NCBI RefSeq assembly: GCF_001421885.1
Contig: NZ_LMLH01000033.1
Span: 142,295-206,294, forward strand
Reading direction: 5' to 3'
Length of the DNA: 64,000 nucleotides
Origin: Pseudomonas sp. Leaf48
GTDB lineage: Bacteria > Pseudomonadota > Gammaproteobacteria > Pseudomonadales > Pseudomonadaceae
Below the pieces are notes generated by a model, which did not search any database, was not told where the DNA came from, and saw only the letters and a list, made by a program, of their open reading frames with translations. Shown one piece after another: positions 54,323-63,077 of the stretch. Position numbers and translations under genes: made by a program. How positions within the stretch are numbered: the stretch's first letter is position 1; every line of letters starts with the position of its first letter.

Positions 54323-55618
54323 CTATCCTTGCGTGCGGCACCATTGCGCCGGATCACTCGGGTGACCCTGCTGACGAATTGCAAAATACAGCGCTGGTGT
54401 GTCCTGCCCGCCACTGTTACCGACAGTGGAGATGGACTCACCGGCTTTTACCACGTCACCCGCAGACTTGAGCAGTGTCTGGTTGTGGCCGTATAGACTC
54501 AGGAAGCCATTGCCGTGGTCGAGAATCACCAGCAAGCCGGCGCCCCGCAGCCAGTCGGCGAACACCACGCGACCGCCATGCACGGCATGTACTGCACTGC
54601 CAGCTGAAGCGCTGATCATCACCCCGTCCCATTTGGTCCGGGCATCGTCGCCCCGGCTTTCACCGAAGCGTGCCAACAGTCGACCGTCGACAGGCCATGG
54701 AAGTTTGCCGCGAGTTGACGAAAAGGCGCCGCCGAAGGTCTCGCCCGAGCTGGACACCAGCGCGCCTGGTGTTGATCTGACCGGTTTGCGTGGGGCGTCA
54801 TCGCCGGCATCTGCCTGCGCCTGGGCCTCACGTAAACGCTTTTTTTCGGCTTCCTGCTGGGCGATCAGCGCTTTTTGCCGCGCTTCTTCTGCCTCACGTG
54901 CCTGTCGCGCCAGGGTTTCTTCAATGGTTTTAAGGACTTTAGACAGGTCAGCCTGATCCTGCTCGCGGGCCGCCAGCTTCTGGTCACGAGCCTTTACGTC
55001 GTCATTGAGTCTGGCCAGGACTTTCTGGCGTTCCTGGCGAACTTTGTCCAGTTCGCCGCGCTGGGTGTCGAGGCTGCTTTGCTGTACCAGCAGTTGTGCC
55101 TGCTGCATGGCGATGTCTTTTTCGACATTGCTCAGTTGGCGCAGGGTTTCATTGAAGTTCTTCAGCTGCTCCAGGCGGGCCTGACTCAGGTAGTCGTAAT
55201 AGGTAAGGGTACGGGCGAATTTTTCCGGATTCTGTTGGTTGAGCAGCAGCTTGAGGTATTCCTGGCGCCCGTTCTGGTAGGCCGCACGGGCCTGAATGGC
55301 GATCAGTCGTTGCTGTTCAGTGCGCGCGCTCTGGAGTTTTTTTTTCTCGGCATCGAGTCGCTGCAACTCGTCTTCGCTTTTCTTCAGCTCTTTTTGCAGG
55401 GCTTCGACCTGCTTCTCGAGCTTGCCCATTTCGGTCTCGGTGCCCTTGAGCTCTTTTTGCACACCGGATTTTTCTTCCTGCAGTTTGCCCAGCATTTTTT
55501 TCAGCTCGGCAATATCCTGACGCGTAGCGTCCAACTGTTGTTGGGTTTGCGCGCGCTCGTCAGCAAAGGCCGGTTGGAGCAGGCATGTCAGAGCAAGGGC
55601 TATCAGGACACGAAGCAT
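54323..55618 (-). CDS. envC: Murein hydrolase activator EnvC
   Basis: 431 residues from ATG 55618. Signal peptide 1-19 (ends PAFA). Residues about 22-250 are a long coiled coil (ELKKMLGKLQEEKSGVQKE), about 310-431 a LytM domain. The metal ligands of active LytM are missing (LYFAIRQQG in place of LHFEIR..), as in EnvC, which activates amidases at the septum without cutting murein itself. Confidence 0.93.
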   Translation of the reverse strand: MLRVLIALALTCLLQPAFADERAQTQQQLDATRQDIAELKKMLGKLQEEKSGVQKELKGTETEMGKLEKQVEALQKELKKSEDELQRLDAEKKKLQSARTEQQRLIAIQARAAYQNGRQEYLKLLLNQQNPEKFARTLTYYDYLSQARLEQLKNFNETLRQLSNVEKDIAMQQAQLLVQQSSLDTQRGELDKVRQERQKVLARLNDDVKARDQKLAAREQDQADLSKVLKTIEETLARQAREAEEARQKALIAQQEAEKKRLREAQAQADAGDDAPRKPVRSTPGALVSSSGETFGGAFSSTRGKLPWPVDGRLLARFGESRGDDARTKWDGVMISASAGSAVHAVHGGRVVFADWLRGAGLLVILDHGNGFLSLYGHNQTLLKSAGDVVKAGESISTVGNSGGQDTPALYFAIRQQGHPSDPAQWCRTQG

Positions 55619-55730
55619 AGAGGCGGGCGGCACCAGGGAAAGGGACAGCCTAGTATGCCCGCCATGGGCAGCAAAAAAAATGCCCATTTCCGACTGTGTG
55701 ATAACTGGACAAAAAAACACCACAAACCAA

Positions 55731-55854
55731 TGTGGGAGCCTGTGGCGAGGGGGCTTGCCCCCGTTGGGCAGCGAAGCGGCCCCAAAACAGTGTTTTGGGA
55801 CTACTGCGTAGTCCAACGGGGGCAAGCCCCCTCGCCACATAGTCTCGCTCCCAC
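55731..55854. repeat. Long REP-type inverted repeat
   Basis: GTGGGAGCCTGTGGCGAGGG ... CCCCCTCGCCACATAG ... CTCCCAC, with a conserved centre GGGACTACTGCGTAGTCCAA. A related copy at 63761. Confidence 0.88.
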
Positions 55855-55869
55855 TGGGTATTGCGGGGT

Positions 55870-57399
55870 TTACACCAGGATCGAAGTCCCGGTCATTTCC
55901 GCAGGCTGTTCCAGGCCCAGCAGTTTCAACATGGTCGGCGCCACGTCCGCCAGCACGCCGCCTTCGCGAACCTTCAGGTCACGCTTGCCGACATAGATGA
56001 ACGGAACCGGTTCGGTGGTGTGCGCGGTATGCGCCTGGCCGGTGGAGGCATCGGACATTTGCTCGACGTTGCCGTGGTCGGCGGTAATCAGCGCTTCACC
56101 GCCGACTTTCTCCAGGGCCTCGACGATGCGGCCGACACACTGGTCCAGGCATTCGACGGCTTTAACCGCGGCTTCGAACACGCCACTGTGGCCGACCATG
56201 TCGCCGTTGGCGTAGTTGACCACGATCACGTCGTAACGCTGGTTTTCAATGGCGTCGACGATGCGGTCGGTGACTTCCGGCGCGCTCATTTCCGGCTGCA
56301 AGTCATAGGTGGCGACTTTCGGCGACGGAATCAGGATGCGTTCTTCGCCCGGGAACGGTTCTTCGCGACCGCCGGAGAAGAAGAAGGTCACGTGGGCGTA
56401 TTTTTCGGTTTCGGCGATGCGCAGCTGGGTCTTGCCGTTTTTCGCCAGGTAATCGCCCAGCACATTCTCCAGGCTGCCGGCAGCAAAGGCCGATGGCGCA
56501 GGAATGCTTGCGGCGTACTGGGTCAGCATGACGTAGCCGGCCAGTTTTGGCTGGCGGGCACGCTCGAAGTCCTTGAAGTCGTCTTCGACGAACACGCGGG
56601 TCAGCTCGCGAGCGCGGTCGGCACGGAAGTTCATGAAGACCACGGCGTCGCCGTCCTCCACTTTTACCGGCTCACCGATGGAGGTGGCTTTGACGAATTC
56701 ATCGCTTTCGCCGCGCGCGTAGGCCGCTTCCAGACCTTCCTGTGCAGTGGCCGCGTTGAACTCGCCGTGGCCGTCGACAATCAGGTTGTAGGCTTGGGAT
56801 ACGCGGTCCCAGCGGTTGTCGCGGTCCATGGCGAAGTAGCGGCCGATGATGCTGGCGATCCGGCCTTTGCCCAGGGCCTGGAAAGTTGCGTCGAGCAGTT
56901 CGATCGATGATTGCGCGCTTTTCGGCGGGGTATCACGGCCGTCGAGGAACGCGTGCAGGTAAATCTTTTCGGCCCCGCGCTTGAAGGCCAGTTCAGCCAT
57001 GGCGATCAGGTGGTCCTGGTGGCTGTGCACGCCGCCATCGGACAGCAGGCCCATGAAATGCACGGCTTTGCCGGCGGCGACGGCTTTGTCCACAGCGGCG
57101 CAGATGGTCGGGTTCTCGAAGAACTCACCGTCGCGGATCGATTTGGTCACGCGAGTGAAGTCCTGGTACACCACGCGGCCGGCGCCGAGATTCATGTGGC
57201 CGACTTCAGAGTTGCCCATCTGGCCATCCGGCAAGCCGACATCCATGCCGCTGCCCGAGATCAAGCCGTTAGGCACGGTGGCCCACAGGCGGTCCAGCAC
57301 GGGCTTCTTCGCGGCGAAGATGGCATTGGATTCAGGGCTGTCACTGTGACCGAAGCCGTCGAGAATCATCAGGACCAAAGGTTTAGGCGTGGTAGTCAT
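55870..57399 (-). CDS. gpmI: 2,3-bisphosphoglycerate-independent phosphoglycerate mutase
   Basis: 509 residues from ATG 57399. Interconverts 3- and 2-phosphoglycerate with two Mn ions. Alkaline phosphatase fold: LMILDGFGHSDSPESNA with the metal Asp, the phospho-Ser in GQMGNSEVGHMN, VNYANGDMVGH and TADHGNVEQM. Divergent from the rhodanese gene. Confidence 0.96.
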   Translation of the reverse strand: MTTTPKPLVLMILDGFGHSDSPESNAIFAAKKPVLDRLWATVPNGLISGSGMDVGLPDGQMGNSEVGHMNLGAGRVVYQDFTRVTKSIRDGEFFENPTICAAVDKAVAAGKAVHFMGLLSDGGVHSHQDHLIAMAELAFKRGAEKIYLHAFLDGRDTPPKSAQSSIELLDATFQALGKGRIASIIGRYFAMDRDNRWDRVSQAYNLIVDGHGEFNAATAQEGLEAAYARGESDEFVKATSIGEPVKVEDGDAVVFMNFRADRARELTRVFVEDDFKDFERARQPKLAGYVMLTQYAASIPAPSAFAAGSLENVLGDYLAKNGKTQLRIAETEKYAHVTFFFSGGREEPFPGEERILIPSPKVATYDLQPEMSAPEVTDRIVDAIENQRYDVIVVNYANGDMVGHSGVFEAAVKAVECLDQCVGRIVEALEKVGGEALITADHGNVEQMSDASTGQAHTAHTTEPVPFIYVGKRDLKVREGGVLADVAPTMLKLLGLEQPAEMTGTSILV

Positions 57400-57552
57400 G
57401 GAATCCACTCGTGGCTGAGATAAAAAGGAGCAATGGAAAAGGGAGTGGCAGTTTAAAGCGAAGTTCCGGCCACGTCACCGCCGGACGGGGTTTGGCCCAC
57501 CATAGTGGCTGTGTATACTGGCCGACATTTTAACGCCCTGGAACCTCCTTCG

Positions 57553-57966
57553 ATGGTTGCTAACCTGATTCAATTTGCCACTAACCACTACATTCTCGTC
57601 GGTATCTTCGTCGTACTGCTGGCGTTGCTGATTGCCTATCAAATGCAGGGCGGCGGCCGTAGCCTGAGCACCGGTGAACTGACCGGGCTGGTCAACAAGG
57701 ACGCAGGCGTGGTGATCGACATCCGTCCGGTCAAGGATTTCGCCGCCGGTCACATCGTCGGTGCGCTGAACATTCCCCACGACAAACTGGCTGCTCGCGT
57801 CGGCGAACTGGAAAAACACAAGGCCAAGACCATCATTCTGGTCGATGCCATGGGCCAGACCGCCGGCACCCATGCCCGCGAACTGATGAAATCCGGCTTC
57901 ACCGCCGCCAAGCTGTCCGGCGGTATTTCCAGCTGGAAAGGCGATAACCTGCCGTTGGTGAAGTGA
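57553..57966 (+). CDS. Membrane-anchored rhodanese-like protein without Cys
   Basis: 137 residues from ATG 57553. A membrane helix at about 12-31, then a rhodanese fold (GVVIDIRPVKDFAAGHIVGALNIP). The active-site loop reads VDAMGQTAG: Asp98 occupies the place of the catalytic Cys. So it is structurally YibN-like but unlikely to transfer sulfur. One base ahead of grxC. Confidence 0.9.
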   Translation: MVANLIQFATNHYILVGIFVVLLALLIAYQMQGGGRSLSTGELTGLVNKDAGVVIDIRPVKDFAAGHIVGALNIPHDKLAARVGELEKHKAKTIILVDAMGQTAGTHARELMKSGFTAAKLSGGISSWKGDNLPLVK

Positions 57967-57967
57967 T

Positions 57968-58222
57968 ATGAGCAACGTCGTCGTCTATTCCAGCGATTAC
58001 TGCCCCTACTGCTCGCGAGCCAAATACCTGCTCGAGAACAAAGGCGTAGCCTTCGAAGAGATCAAGGTCGATGGCAAGCCGCAGGTGCGCGCTGCAATGG
58101 CCCAGAAGGCCGGGCGTACGTCCGTGCCGCAAATCTGGATCGGCAGCACACACGTCGGCGGTTGTGATGATTTGTTTGCCCTGGAGCGCGCCGGCAAGCT
58201 CGATGCGTTGCTCAGGGCCTGA
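57968..58222 (+). CDS. grxC: Glutaredoxin 3
   Basis: 84 residues. Dithiol CPYC at 12-15, glutathione-binding TSVPQIWIG and GGCDDL. Reduces protein disulfides with glutathione. Between the rhodanese and secB genes on the same strand. Confidence 0.96.
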   Translation: MSNVVVYSSDYCPYCSRAKYLLENKGVAFEEIKVDGKPQVRAAMAQKAGRTSVPQIWIGSTHVGGCDDLFALERAGKLDALLRA

Positions 58223-58278
58223 CTGCACTACTCAAAACAAGCAAACCTATAAGAACCCTGGATCAAGAAGGATCTGCG

Positions 58279-58764
58279 ATGACTGACCAACAGAACACTG
58301 CTGCGACCGAAGAAGAAACTGCACCGCAATTCTCCTTGCAGCGCATTTATGTGCGTGACCTGTCCTTCGAAGCTCCGAAAAGCCCGGCGATTTTCCGTCA
58401 GCAATGGGAGCCGAGCGTCGCTCTGGACCTGAACACCCGTCAAAAGGCCCTGGAATCCGATTTCCACGAAGTCGTGCTGACCCTGTCGGTGACCGTGAAG
58501 AACGGTGATGAAGTGGCGTTCATCGCTGAAGTGCAACAGGCCGGGATCTTCCTGATCAAGAACCTGGACGACGCTTCGATGAGCCACACCCTGGGTGCGT
58601 TCTGCCCGAACATCCTGTTCCCGTACGCTCGCGAAACCCTGGACAGCCTGGTGACCCGTGGTTCGTTCCCGGCTCTGATGCTGGCGCCGGTGAACTTCGA
58701 CGCGCTGTACGCGCAAGAACTGCAACGCATGCAGGCTGCGGGCGAGACGCCGACCGTCCAGTAA
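58279..58764 (+). CDS. secB: Protein-export chaperone SecB
   Basis: 161 residues. Typical SecB sequence (FSLQRIYVRDLSFEAPKSP, then EVQQAGIF and PNILFPYARE). Tetrameric cytoplasmic holdase that delivers preproteins to SecA. GAAGGAT precedes the ATG. A REP pair follows. Confidence 0.97.
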   Translation: MTDQQNTAATEEETAPQFSLQRIYVRDLSFEAPKSPAIFRQQWEPSVALDLNTRQKALESDFHEVVLTLSVTVKNGDEVAFIAEVQQAGIFLIKNLDDASMSHTLGAFCPNILFPYARETLDSLVTRGSFPALMLAPVNFDALYAQELQRMQAAGETPTVQ

Positions 58765-58793
58765 GCTGTCCTGATCGTCGAAGCAAGTCCAAT

Positions 58794-58881
58794 GTGGGAG
58801 CGGGCTTGCTCGCGAAAGCGGTGTATCAGTCAACATTCATGTTGAATCTGATGACCCCTTCGCGAGCAAGCCCGCTCCCAC
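58794..58881. repeat. REP pair (REPIN-type)
   Basis: Same outer 20 bp as the copy at 44954, with the internal arm CAACATTCATGTTGAATCTG. Between the convergent secB and trmL. Confidence 0.93.
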
Positions 58882-58896
58882 ATTTGCTATGCGGTG

Positions 58897-59352
58897 CTAT
58901 TTGAAGCCGTTCTGGCGCCAGGCTTCGTAAACGGCGACCGCCACGGTGTTCGACAGATTCAGGCTGCGGCAACCTTCACGCATCGGCAGGCGCAGGCGTT
59001 GGTCGGCGGGAAGTGCGTCGAGTACCTCGGCGGGAAGGCCGCGGCTTTCCGGGCCGAACAGGAACGCGTCGCCGGGCACGAAACTGGCATCGTGAAACGC
59101 TCGCGAGCCCTTGGTGGTGAAGGCGAACAACCGTGGATGACCGAGGCTTTCCAGGCAGCTGGCGAGGTCAGCATGGCGTTGCAAGGTGGCGTATTCGTGA
59201 TAGTCGAGGCCGGCACGGCGCAGGCGCTTGTCGTCCATCTCGAAGCCCAGCGGTTCGATCAAATGCAGGTGGCAGCCACTGTTGGCGCACAGCCTGATAA
59301 CGTTGCCGGTATTCGGCGGAATTTCTGGTTGGAAAAGGATGACGTGAAACAT
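58897..59352 (-). CDS. trmL: tRNA (cytidine34-2'-O)-methyltransferase TrmL
   Basis: 151 residues from ATG 59352 with GGAG upstream. SPOUT fold: FHVILFQPEIPPNTGNVIRL, FGPESRGLP, and MREGCRSLNLSNTVAVAV forming the knot. Methylates the wobble base of tRNA-Leu. Its start codon overlaps that of the divergent gene at 59351. Confidence 0.95.
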   Translation of the reverse strand: MFHVILFQPEIPPNTGNVIRLCANSGCHLHLIEPLGFEMDDKRLRRAGLDYHEYATLQRHADLASCLESLGHPRLFAFTTKGSRAFHDASFVPGDAFLFGPESRGLPAEVLDALPADQRLRLPMREGCRSLNLSNTVAVAVYEAWRQNGFK

Positions 59353-59791
59353 GCACGGCTCCGAAGGTAAAGATGAGCGGCATTCTACGCCGCAAGCCGG
59401 CTTGCGTTCGAAACTATTCCTGCGGGTGATGGCGTCGCTGGCAATTGTTGGCGTAATGGTGGGAATGATGATCGGGCGCCTGACCACCCCCGATCCCAGC
59501 GAGCTGCAGCAGATTGAAGTCACGAACGATGGATTGGTGGTGTGGTTCAACCAACAGCCCAAGACTCACGGCGAGATTGTCGACGGCAGCGTTGCTCTGC
59601 TGTTCGATGCCAAGGGCCTGGCCAAGAGCGGCCAGCTCAGGCTTGGCGACAAGGACGTGAACTGGCGGGTGCGGTTGAGTGATGGCGGGTTGTTGTTGAC
59701 GCTGGTGGCGGCTCGGCCTCTGCAGGGCGAATGGGCCGGTAGCGAGGTCGATGACCGCTGGCGGCTGCAGATCCATCTCCGGGAGCAATAA
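59351..59791 (+). CDS. Single-pass membrane protein of unknown function
   Basis: 146 residues as read from ATG 59351, with AAGGA 11 bases upstream. One hydrophobic helix at about 25-45 (VMASLAIVGVMVGMMIG) and a beta-rich periplasmic remainder. The overlap with the trmL start is odd; a later start is possible, including ATG 59429, which would fall inside the helix. Corresponds in position to P. aeruginosa PA5126 (from memory). No characterised family recognised. Confidence 0.7.
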   Translation: MHGSEGKDERHSTPQAGLRSKLFLRVMASLAIVGVMVGMMIGRLTTPDPSELQQIEVTNDGLVVWFNQQPKTHGEIVDGSVALLFDAKGLAKSGQLRLGDKDVNWRVRLSDGGLLLTLVAARPLQGEWAGSEVDDRWRLQIHLREQ

Positions 59792-60013
59792 AAGAGGGAA
59801 TCCCCGGCCTGCCTGTACCAAGGTTCCCGAAACGGGCGGGTTGGCGCATGGCACCAACCCCGGTGTAAAGAAGGAACCCCTGACCTGCCTGTATCAAGGG
59901 CCCCAAAACGGTTGGCTCGTCGCGCTTGCGGTGTGAGCCTGATGTAAAGAGGGGAATCCCCGGCCTGCCTGTACCAAGGTCCCCGAAACCGGGTAGGTGA
60001 ACTGAATCACTTG
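59788..60013 (-). ncRNA. nrsZ: NrsZ, nitrogen-regulated small RNA
   Basis: A sigma-54 promoter at 60023-60039 reads leftwards into three imperfect tandem repeats (plus-strand copies near 59791, 59867 and 59946, spaced 76 and 79 bp). On the minus strand each has ACAGGCAGG..CGGGG and a GGGGATTCCCC-like stem. The last stem (GGGAACC .. GGGGATTCCC) is followed by TCTTTTATT, an intrinsic terminator. Predicted length is about 226 nt. NrsZ of P. aeruginosa lies beside ntrC, is NtrBC/RpoN-dependent, has three repeated stem-loops and similar size; it favours rhamnolipid synthesis and swarming there. Position, strand, promoter, size and repeats all agree; targets here are unknown. Confidence 0.85.
59791..59990. 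repeat. Three ~77-bp tandem repeats (within nrsZ)
   Basis: Shared core CGGCCTGCCTGTACCAAGGT in copies 1 and 3 and a diverged copy 2. They are the stem-loop modules of the RNA gene. Confidence 0.9.
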
Positions 60014-60022
60014 AAAGGGATG

Positions 60023-60039
60023 TTGCAGGGGGCGTGCCA
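60023..60039 (-). promoter_or_regulatory. Sigma-54 promoter of nrsZ
   Basis: On the minus strand CTGGCACGCCCCCTGCAAC: TGGCACG at -24 and TGC at -12, GG and GC exactly 10 bases apart. The best -24/-12 element in the window. Start predicted near 60013. Confidence 0.8.
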
Positions 60040-60079
60040 GTTTTTAACAAGTTGAAACGCAAAGTTGTGCTGAACTGCC

Positions 60080-60113
60080 GAAAGCCCCGTATTACGGGGC
60101 TTTCGTGTTTTTT
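60080..60113 (+). terminator. Terminator-like hairpin
   Basis: GAAAGCCCCGTA-TT-ACGGGGCTTTC then GTGTTTTTTA on the plus strand, about 290 bp after the membrane protein gene. Confidence 0.7.
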
Positions 60114-60182
60114 AGGTAGGGCTTCGATAGCGAACGCAGGGGGAGCGTTGAAGTTGTTTTTGTGCGCGATTGCGGTTCACGG

Positions 60183-60199
60183 TGCTTTGAGTCGGTGCA
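60183..60199. promoter_or_regulatory. Weak NtrC-site candidate upstream of nrsZ
   Basis: TGCTTTGAGTCGGTGCA: one perfect GGTGCA half and a partial TGC half, about 150 bp upstream of the nrsZ promoter, a normal enhancer distance. Low confidence. Confidence 0.35.
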
Positions 60200-60212
60200 C
60201 GCAGTACTAAAT

Positions 60213-60300
60213 GTGGGAGCGGGCTTGCTCGCGAAGAGGCCATCACATTCAACATCGATGTTGAATGACGCCCCGCTTTCGCGAGCAAGCCCGCTCCCAC
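60213..60300. repeat. REP pair (REPIN-type)
   Basis: Third copy of the 88-bp element, with inner CAACATCGATGTTG, between nrsZ and ntrC. Confidence 0.93.
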
Positions 60301-60360
60301 ATTGTTCGGTGTGAACTAAAAAGAGGTTCGCTGCCAGCGATGTTGCAGGGCTAGCCCAAT

Positions 60361-61797
60361 TTAGCCCTCATCCCCCTCATCATCATCCCCGCCATCTACC
60401 TTCATCCCCAATTCCTTGATCTTGCGAGTCAGGGTATTGCGGCCCCAGCCCAGCAAGACAGCGGCATCGCGGCGGCGACCGGCGGTGTGTTTGAGGGCGG
60501 TCTCGATCATGATCCGCTCGAAGGCTGGCACAGCGCTGTCTAGCAGGCTCGACTGACCGCGAGCTAGCGCCTGGTCGGCCCACTGGCGCAGGGCCTGTTC
60601 CCAGTTGGTCACTGGCGCGGAATCCTGAGGCAGGCTCAGCAGCTCCGGCGGCAAGTCGCCGATGTGCACTTCGCGACCCGAAGCCATCACCGTTATCCAG
60701 CGGCAGGTGTTCTCCAGCTGACGCACGTTACCCGGCCACGGCAGGTTTTTCAGGTATTCCTCGGTTTCGCTCTTGAGCAGCTTCGGCTCGACGGCCAGTT
60801 CCTGGGCGGCACGACTGAGGAAGTGCTTGGCCAGGGTCGGGATGTCTTCGCGACGGTCCGACAGGCGAGGAATGTGGATTCGAATCACGTTCAGTCGATG
60901 GAACAAATCCTCACGGAATTTCCCGGCGTGCACCAGGGTTTCCAGGTTCTGGTGCGTCGCGGCAATGATTCGCACGTCGACCTTCACCGGCACATGACCG
61001 CCCACGCGGTAGAACTCGCCGTCTGCCAGGACACGCAGCAGGCGGGTCTGGGTATCGGCCGGCATGTCGCCGATTTCGTCGAGGAACAGGGTGCCGCCAT
61101 CTGCCTGTTCGAAACGTCCGCGACGCAGGTTGGCTGCGCCGGTGAAGGCGCCTTTCTCGTGGCCGAACAGCTCCGACTCCATCAGGTCCTTGGGGATCGC
61201 CGCCATGTTCAGCGCAATGAACGGCGAAGCCGCACGGGGGCTGTGGCGGTGCAGGGCGTGGGCCACCAGTTCTTTACCGGTACCCGATTCACCATTGATC
61301 AGCACGGTGATATTGGAATGACTCAAGCGCCCAATGGCACGAAACACTTCCTGCATCGCCGGCGCTTCGCCGATGATTTCCGGGGTGCGGGTCAGTGTCG
61401 GAACGACTTCCAGGCCTTGCTGTTCCTGGGCGTGCTGGTTGGCGCGCTTGACCAGGGATACGGCTTCGTCGACATCGAATGGCTTGGGCAGGTACTCGAA
61501 TGCGCCGCCCTGATAGGACGCGACAGCGCTGTCCAGATCGGAGTGAGCGGTCATGATGATGACCGGTAACCGTGGGTGTTGTTCGCGAATCCGCGCCAGC
61601 AGGTCCAGGCCGCTGGCACCGGGCATGCGGATGTCGGAAATGATCACGTCCGGCTGCTGGCGCGCCAGGCGGCTCATCACGCCATCGGCGCTGTCGAAGC
61701 TTTGCGTAGTCATGCCTTCCTGCTGCAAGGCTTTTTCCAGGACCCAACGGATAGAACGGTCGTCATCGACGATCCACACGGTTTCACTACGGCTCAT
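60361..61797 (-). CDS. ntrC: Nitrogen regulator NtrC
   Basis: 478 residues. Receiver with Asp55 (VIISDIRMPGASG), AAA+ domain with GESGTGKE and GAFTGA for sigma-54 contact, Fis-type helix-turn-helix (RRRDAAVLLGWGRNTLTRKIKELG). An acidic tail (GGDDDEGDEG) ends the protein. Activates RpoN promoters under nitrogen limitation. Its ATG overlaps the ntrB stop (ATGA). Confidence 0.97.
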   Translation of the reverse strand: MSRSETVWIVDDDRSIRWVLEKALQQEGMTTQSFDSADGVMSRLARQQPDVIISDIRMPGASGLDLLARIREQHPRLPVIIMTAHSDLDSAVASYQGGAFEYLPKPFDVDEAVSLVKRANQHAQEQQGLEVVPTLTRTPEIIGEAPAMQEVFRAIGRLSHSNITVLINGESGTGKELVAHALHRHSPRAASPFIALNMAAIPKDLMESELFGHEKGAFTGAANLRRGRFEQADGGTLFLDEIGDMPADTQTRLLRVLADGEFYRVGGHVPVKVDVRIIAATHQNLETLVHAGKFREDLFHRLNVIRIHIPRLSDRREDIPTLAKHFLSRAAQELAVEPKLLKSETEEYLKNLPWPGNVRQLENTCRWITVMASGREVHIGDLPPELLSLPQDSAPVTNWEQALRQWADQALARGQSSLLDSAVPAFERIMIETALKHTAGRRRDAAVLLGWGRNTLTRKIKELGMKVDGGDDDEGDEG

Positions 61798-62879
61798 GTC
61801 GATGTGGCTCCTTGTTCCAGTGGCAGAAAGATCGAGAAGGTGGTGTGGCCGGGGTGGCTGTCACATTCGATCAGGCCCTGGTGCTGGCTGATGATGTTCT
61901 GGGTAATGGCCAGGCCCAGACCGGTACCATCCGGACGGCCGCTGACCATTGGGAAGAAAATGGTTTCCTGAAGCTCGGCAGGAATGCCCGGACCGTTGTC
62001 GATGATTTCGATCTTGGTCACCAGGCGATGGCGCACGTGGCCGATGGTGAACTGGCGCATGGTGCGCGAGCGCAGGCTGATGCGACCCAGGCGCAGTTCG
62101 TTCTGGCTGCTGATGGCTTGCATCGCGTTGCGCACGATGTTCAGTACCGCTTGAATCATCTGTTCGCGGTCGATCAATACGTCAGGGATGCTTGGGTCAT
62201 AGTCGCGCACCAAGGTGATGCAACCCTGGCTTTCGGCCTCCACCAACTGGCAGACACGCTCCAGCACTTCGTGGATGTTGCACATTGCCAGCGACGGCAG
62301 CTTGTTCGAGCCGAGCATGCGATCGACCAGATTACGCAGGCGATCGGCTTCTTCAATAATGACGTTGGTGTAATCGCGCAGGCTTTCTTCCGGCAGCTCG
62401 CGGGCCAGCAACTGCGCCGCGCCGCGAATACCGCCCAATGGGTTCTTGATTTCATGGGCAAGGCCGCGCACCAGCATTTTGCTGGTTTCCTGCTTCGACA
62501 GTTGCGCCTCCTCCTTGGTGATTCGCAGCAAGCGGTCGCGAGGATGCACTTCGAGCAGCAGCAGGGTTTCGCCATTGTTGAGGATGGGCGTTACGGCGTA
62601 ATCGACGGTCAGGGTCTGGCCGGTGAGGGCGGTGAGCATGGCTTCACGCTTGGTGAATGGATGCGCGTGTTCTACCGCTTGGCGCAAAGAATTCAGCGCT
62701 TCGGGGGACTCGGTGAATAACTCGCTGATGAATTGCCCATGGCTGCGCTGACCACTGATGGCCAGCAGCATCTCCGCCGCCGGGTTCATGTACTCGAGGC
62801 GCAATTCGGCATCGAGCAGGATGGTGGCGGTGGTGAGGTTGTCGAGTAGCAAACGGTGTAGTGCGTCGCTTATGGTCAT
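61794..62879 (-). CDS. ntrB: Nitrogen sensor kinase NtrB
   Basis: 361 residues from ATG 62879. Cytoplasmic: PAS domain at about 10-110, phospho-acceptor His142 (VRGLAHEIKNPLGG), HATPase with EIIDNGPGIP and GTGLGLAITQNI. Phosphorylates or dephosphorylates NtrC according to GlnK/PII. Preceded by a candidate RpoN promoter and NtrC site, pointing to autoregulation. Confidence 0.97.
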   Translation of the reverse strand: MTISDALHRLLLDNLTTATILLDAELRLEYMNPAAEMLLAISGQRSHGQFISELFTESPEALNSLRQAVEHAHPFTKREAMLTALTGQTLTVDYAVTPILNNGETLLLLEVHPRDRLLRITKEEAQLSKQETSKMLVRGLAHEIKNPLGGIRGAAQLLARELPEESLRDYTNVIIEEADRLRNLVDRMLGSNKLPSLAMCNIHEVLERVCQLVEAESQGCITLVRDYDPSIPDVLIDREQMIQAVLNIVRNAMQAISSQNELRLGRISLRSRTMRQFTIGHVRHRLVTKIEIIDNGPGIPAELQETIFFPMVSGRPDGTGLGLAITQNIISQHQGLIECDSHPGHTTFSIFLPLEQGATST

Positions 62880-62935
62880 CAGGACCTCTTTTGGAGCGGA
62901 GCGGGCGCAAGAAACAAGCGTTGGTAAGCGCAAAA

Positions 62936-62952
62936 TGCAAAAACCAAACCAA
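62936..62952 (-). promoter_or_regulatory. Candidate sigma-54 promoter of ntrBC
   Basis: Minus strand CTTGGTTTGGTTTTTGCAT: GG and GC exactly 10 bases apart, with TTGC at -12 but only TTGG at -24. Start would be near 62925, about 46 bases before ntrB. Confidence 0.5.
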
Positions 62953-63077
62953 GGCTCCGAAAAGAAGCGCTTTAGCGCTAAAACGGGCGTTTAGCGCTCG
63001 ATTGCATAGCGCTCGGTTCGCTGTTACGGGTATTTTCGAACCAAAATGGGTTGGAATGTGCGTGCGCCGCAAGATTT

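Noticed and set aside
52891..54471. 526-codon frame opposite ctpA
   Set aside because: Antisense shadow across ctpA and gene borders.
59791..59990. Tandem repeats as a CRISPR array
   Set aside because: Only three imperfect units with diverged 'spacers', no cas genes; explained by the nrsZ stem-loops.
60080..60113. Terminator for ntrC
   Set aside because: The T-run lies on the plus strand, while ntrC is on the minus strand; a plus-strand role is more likely.
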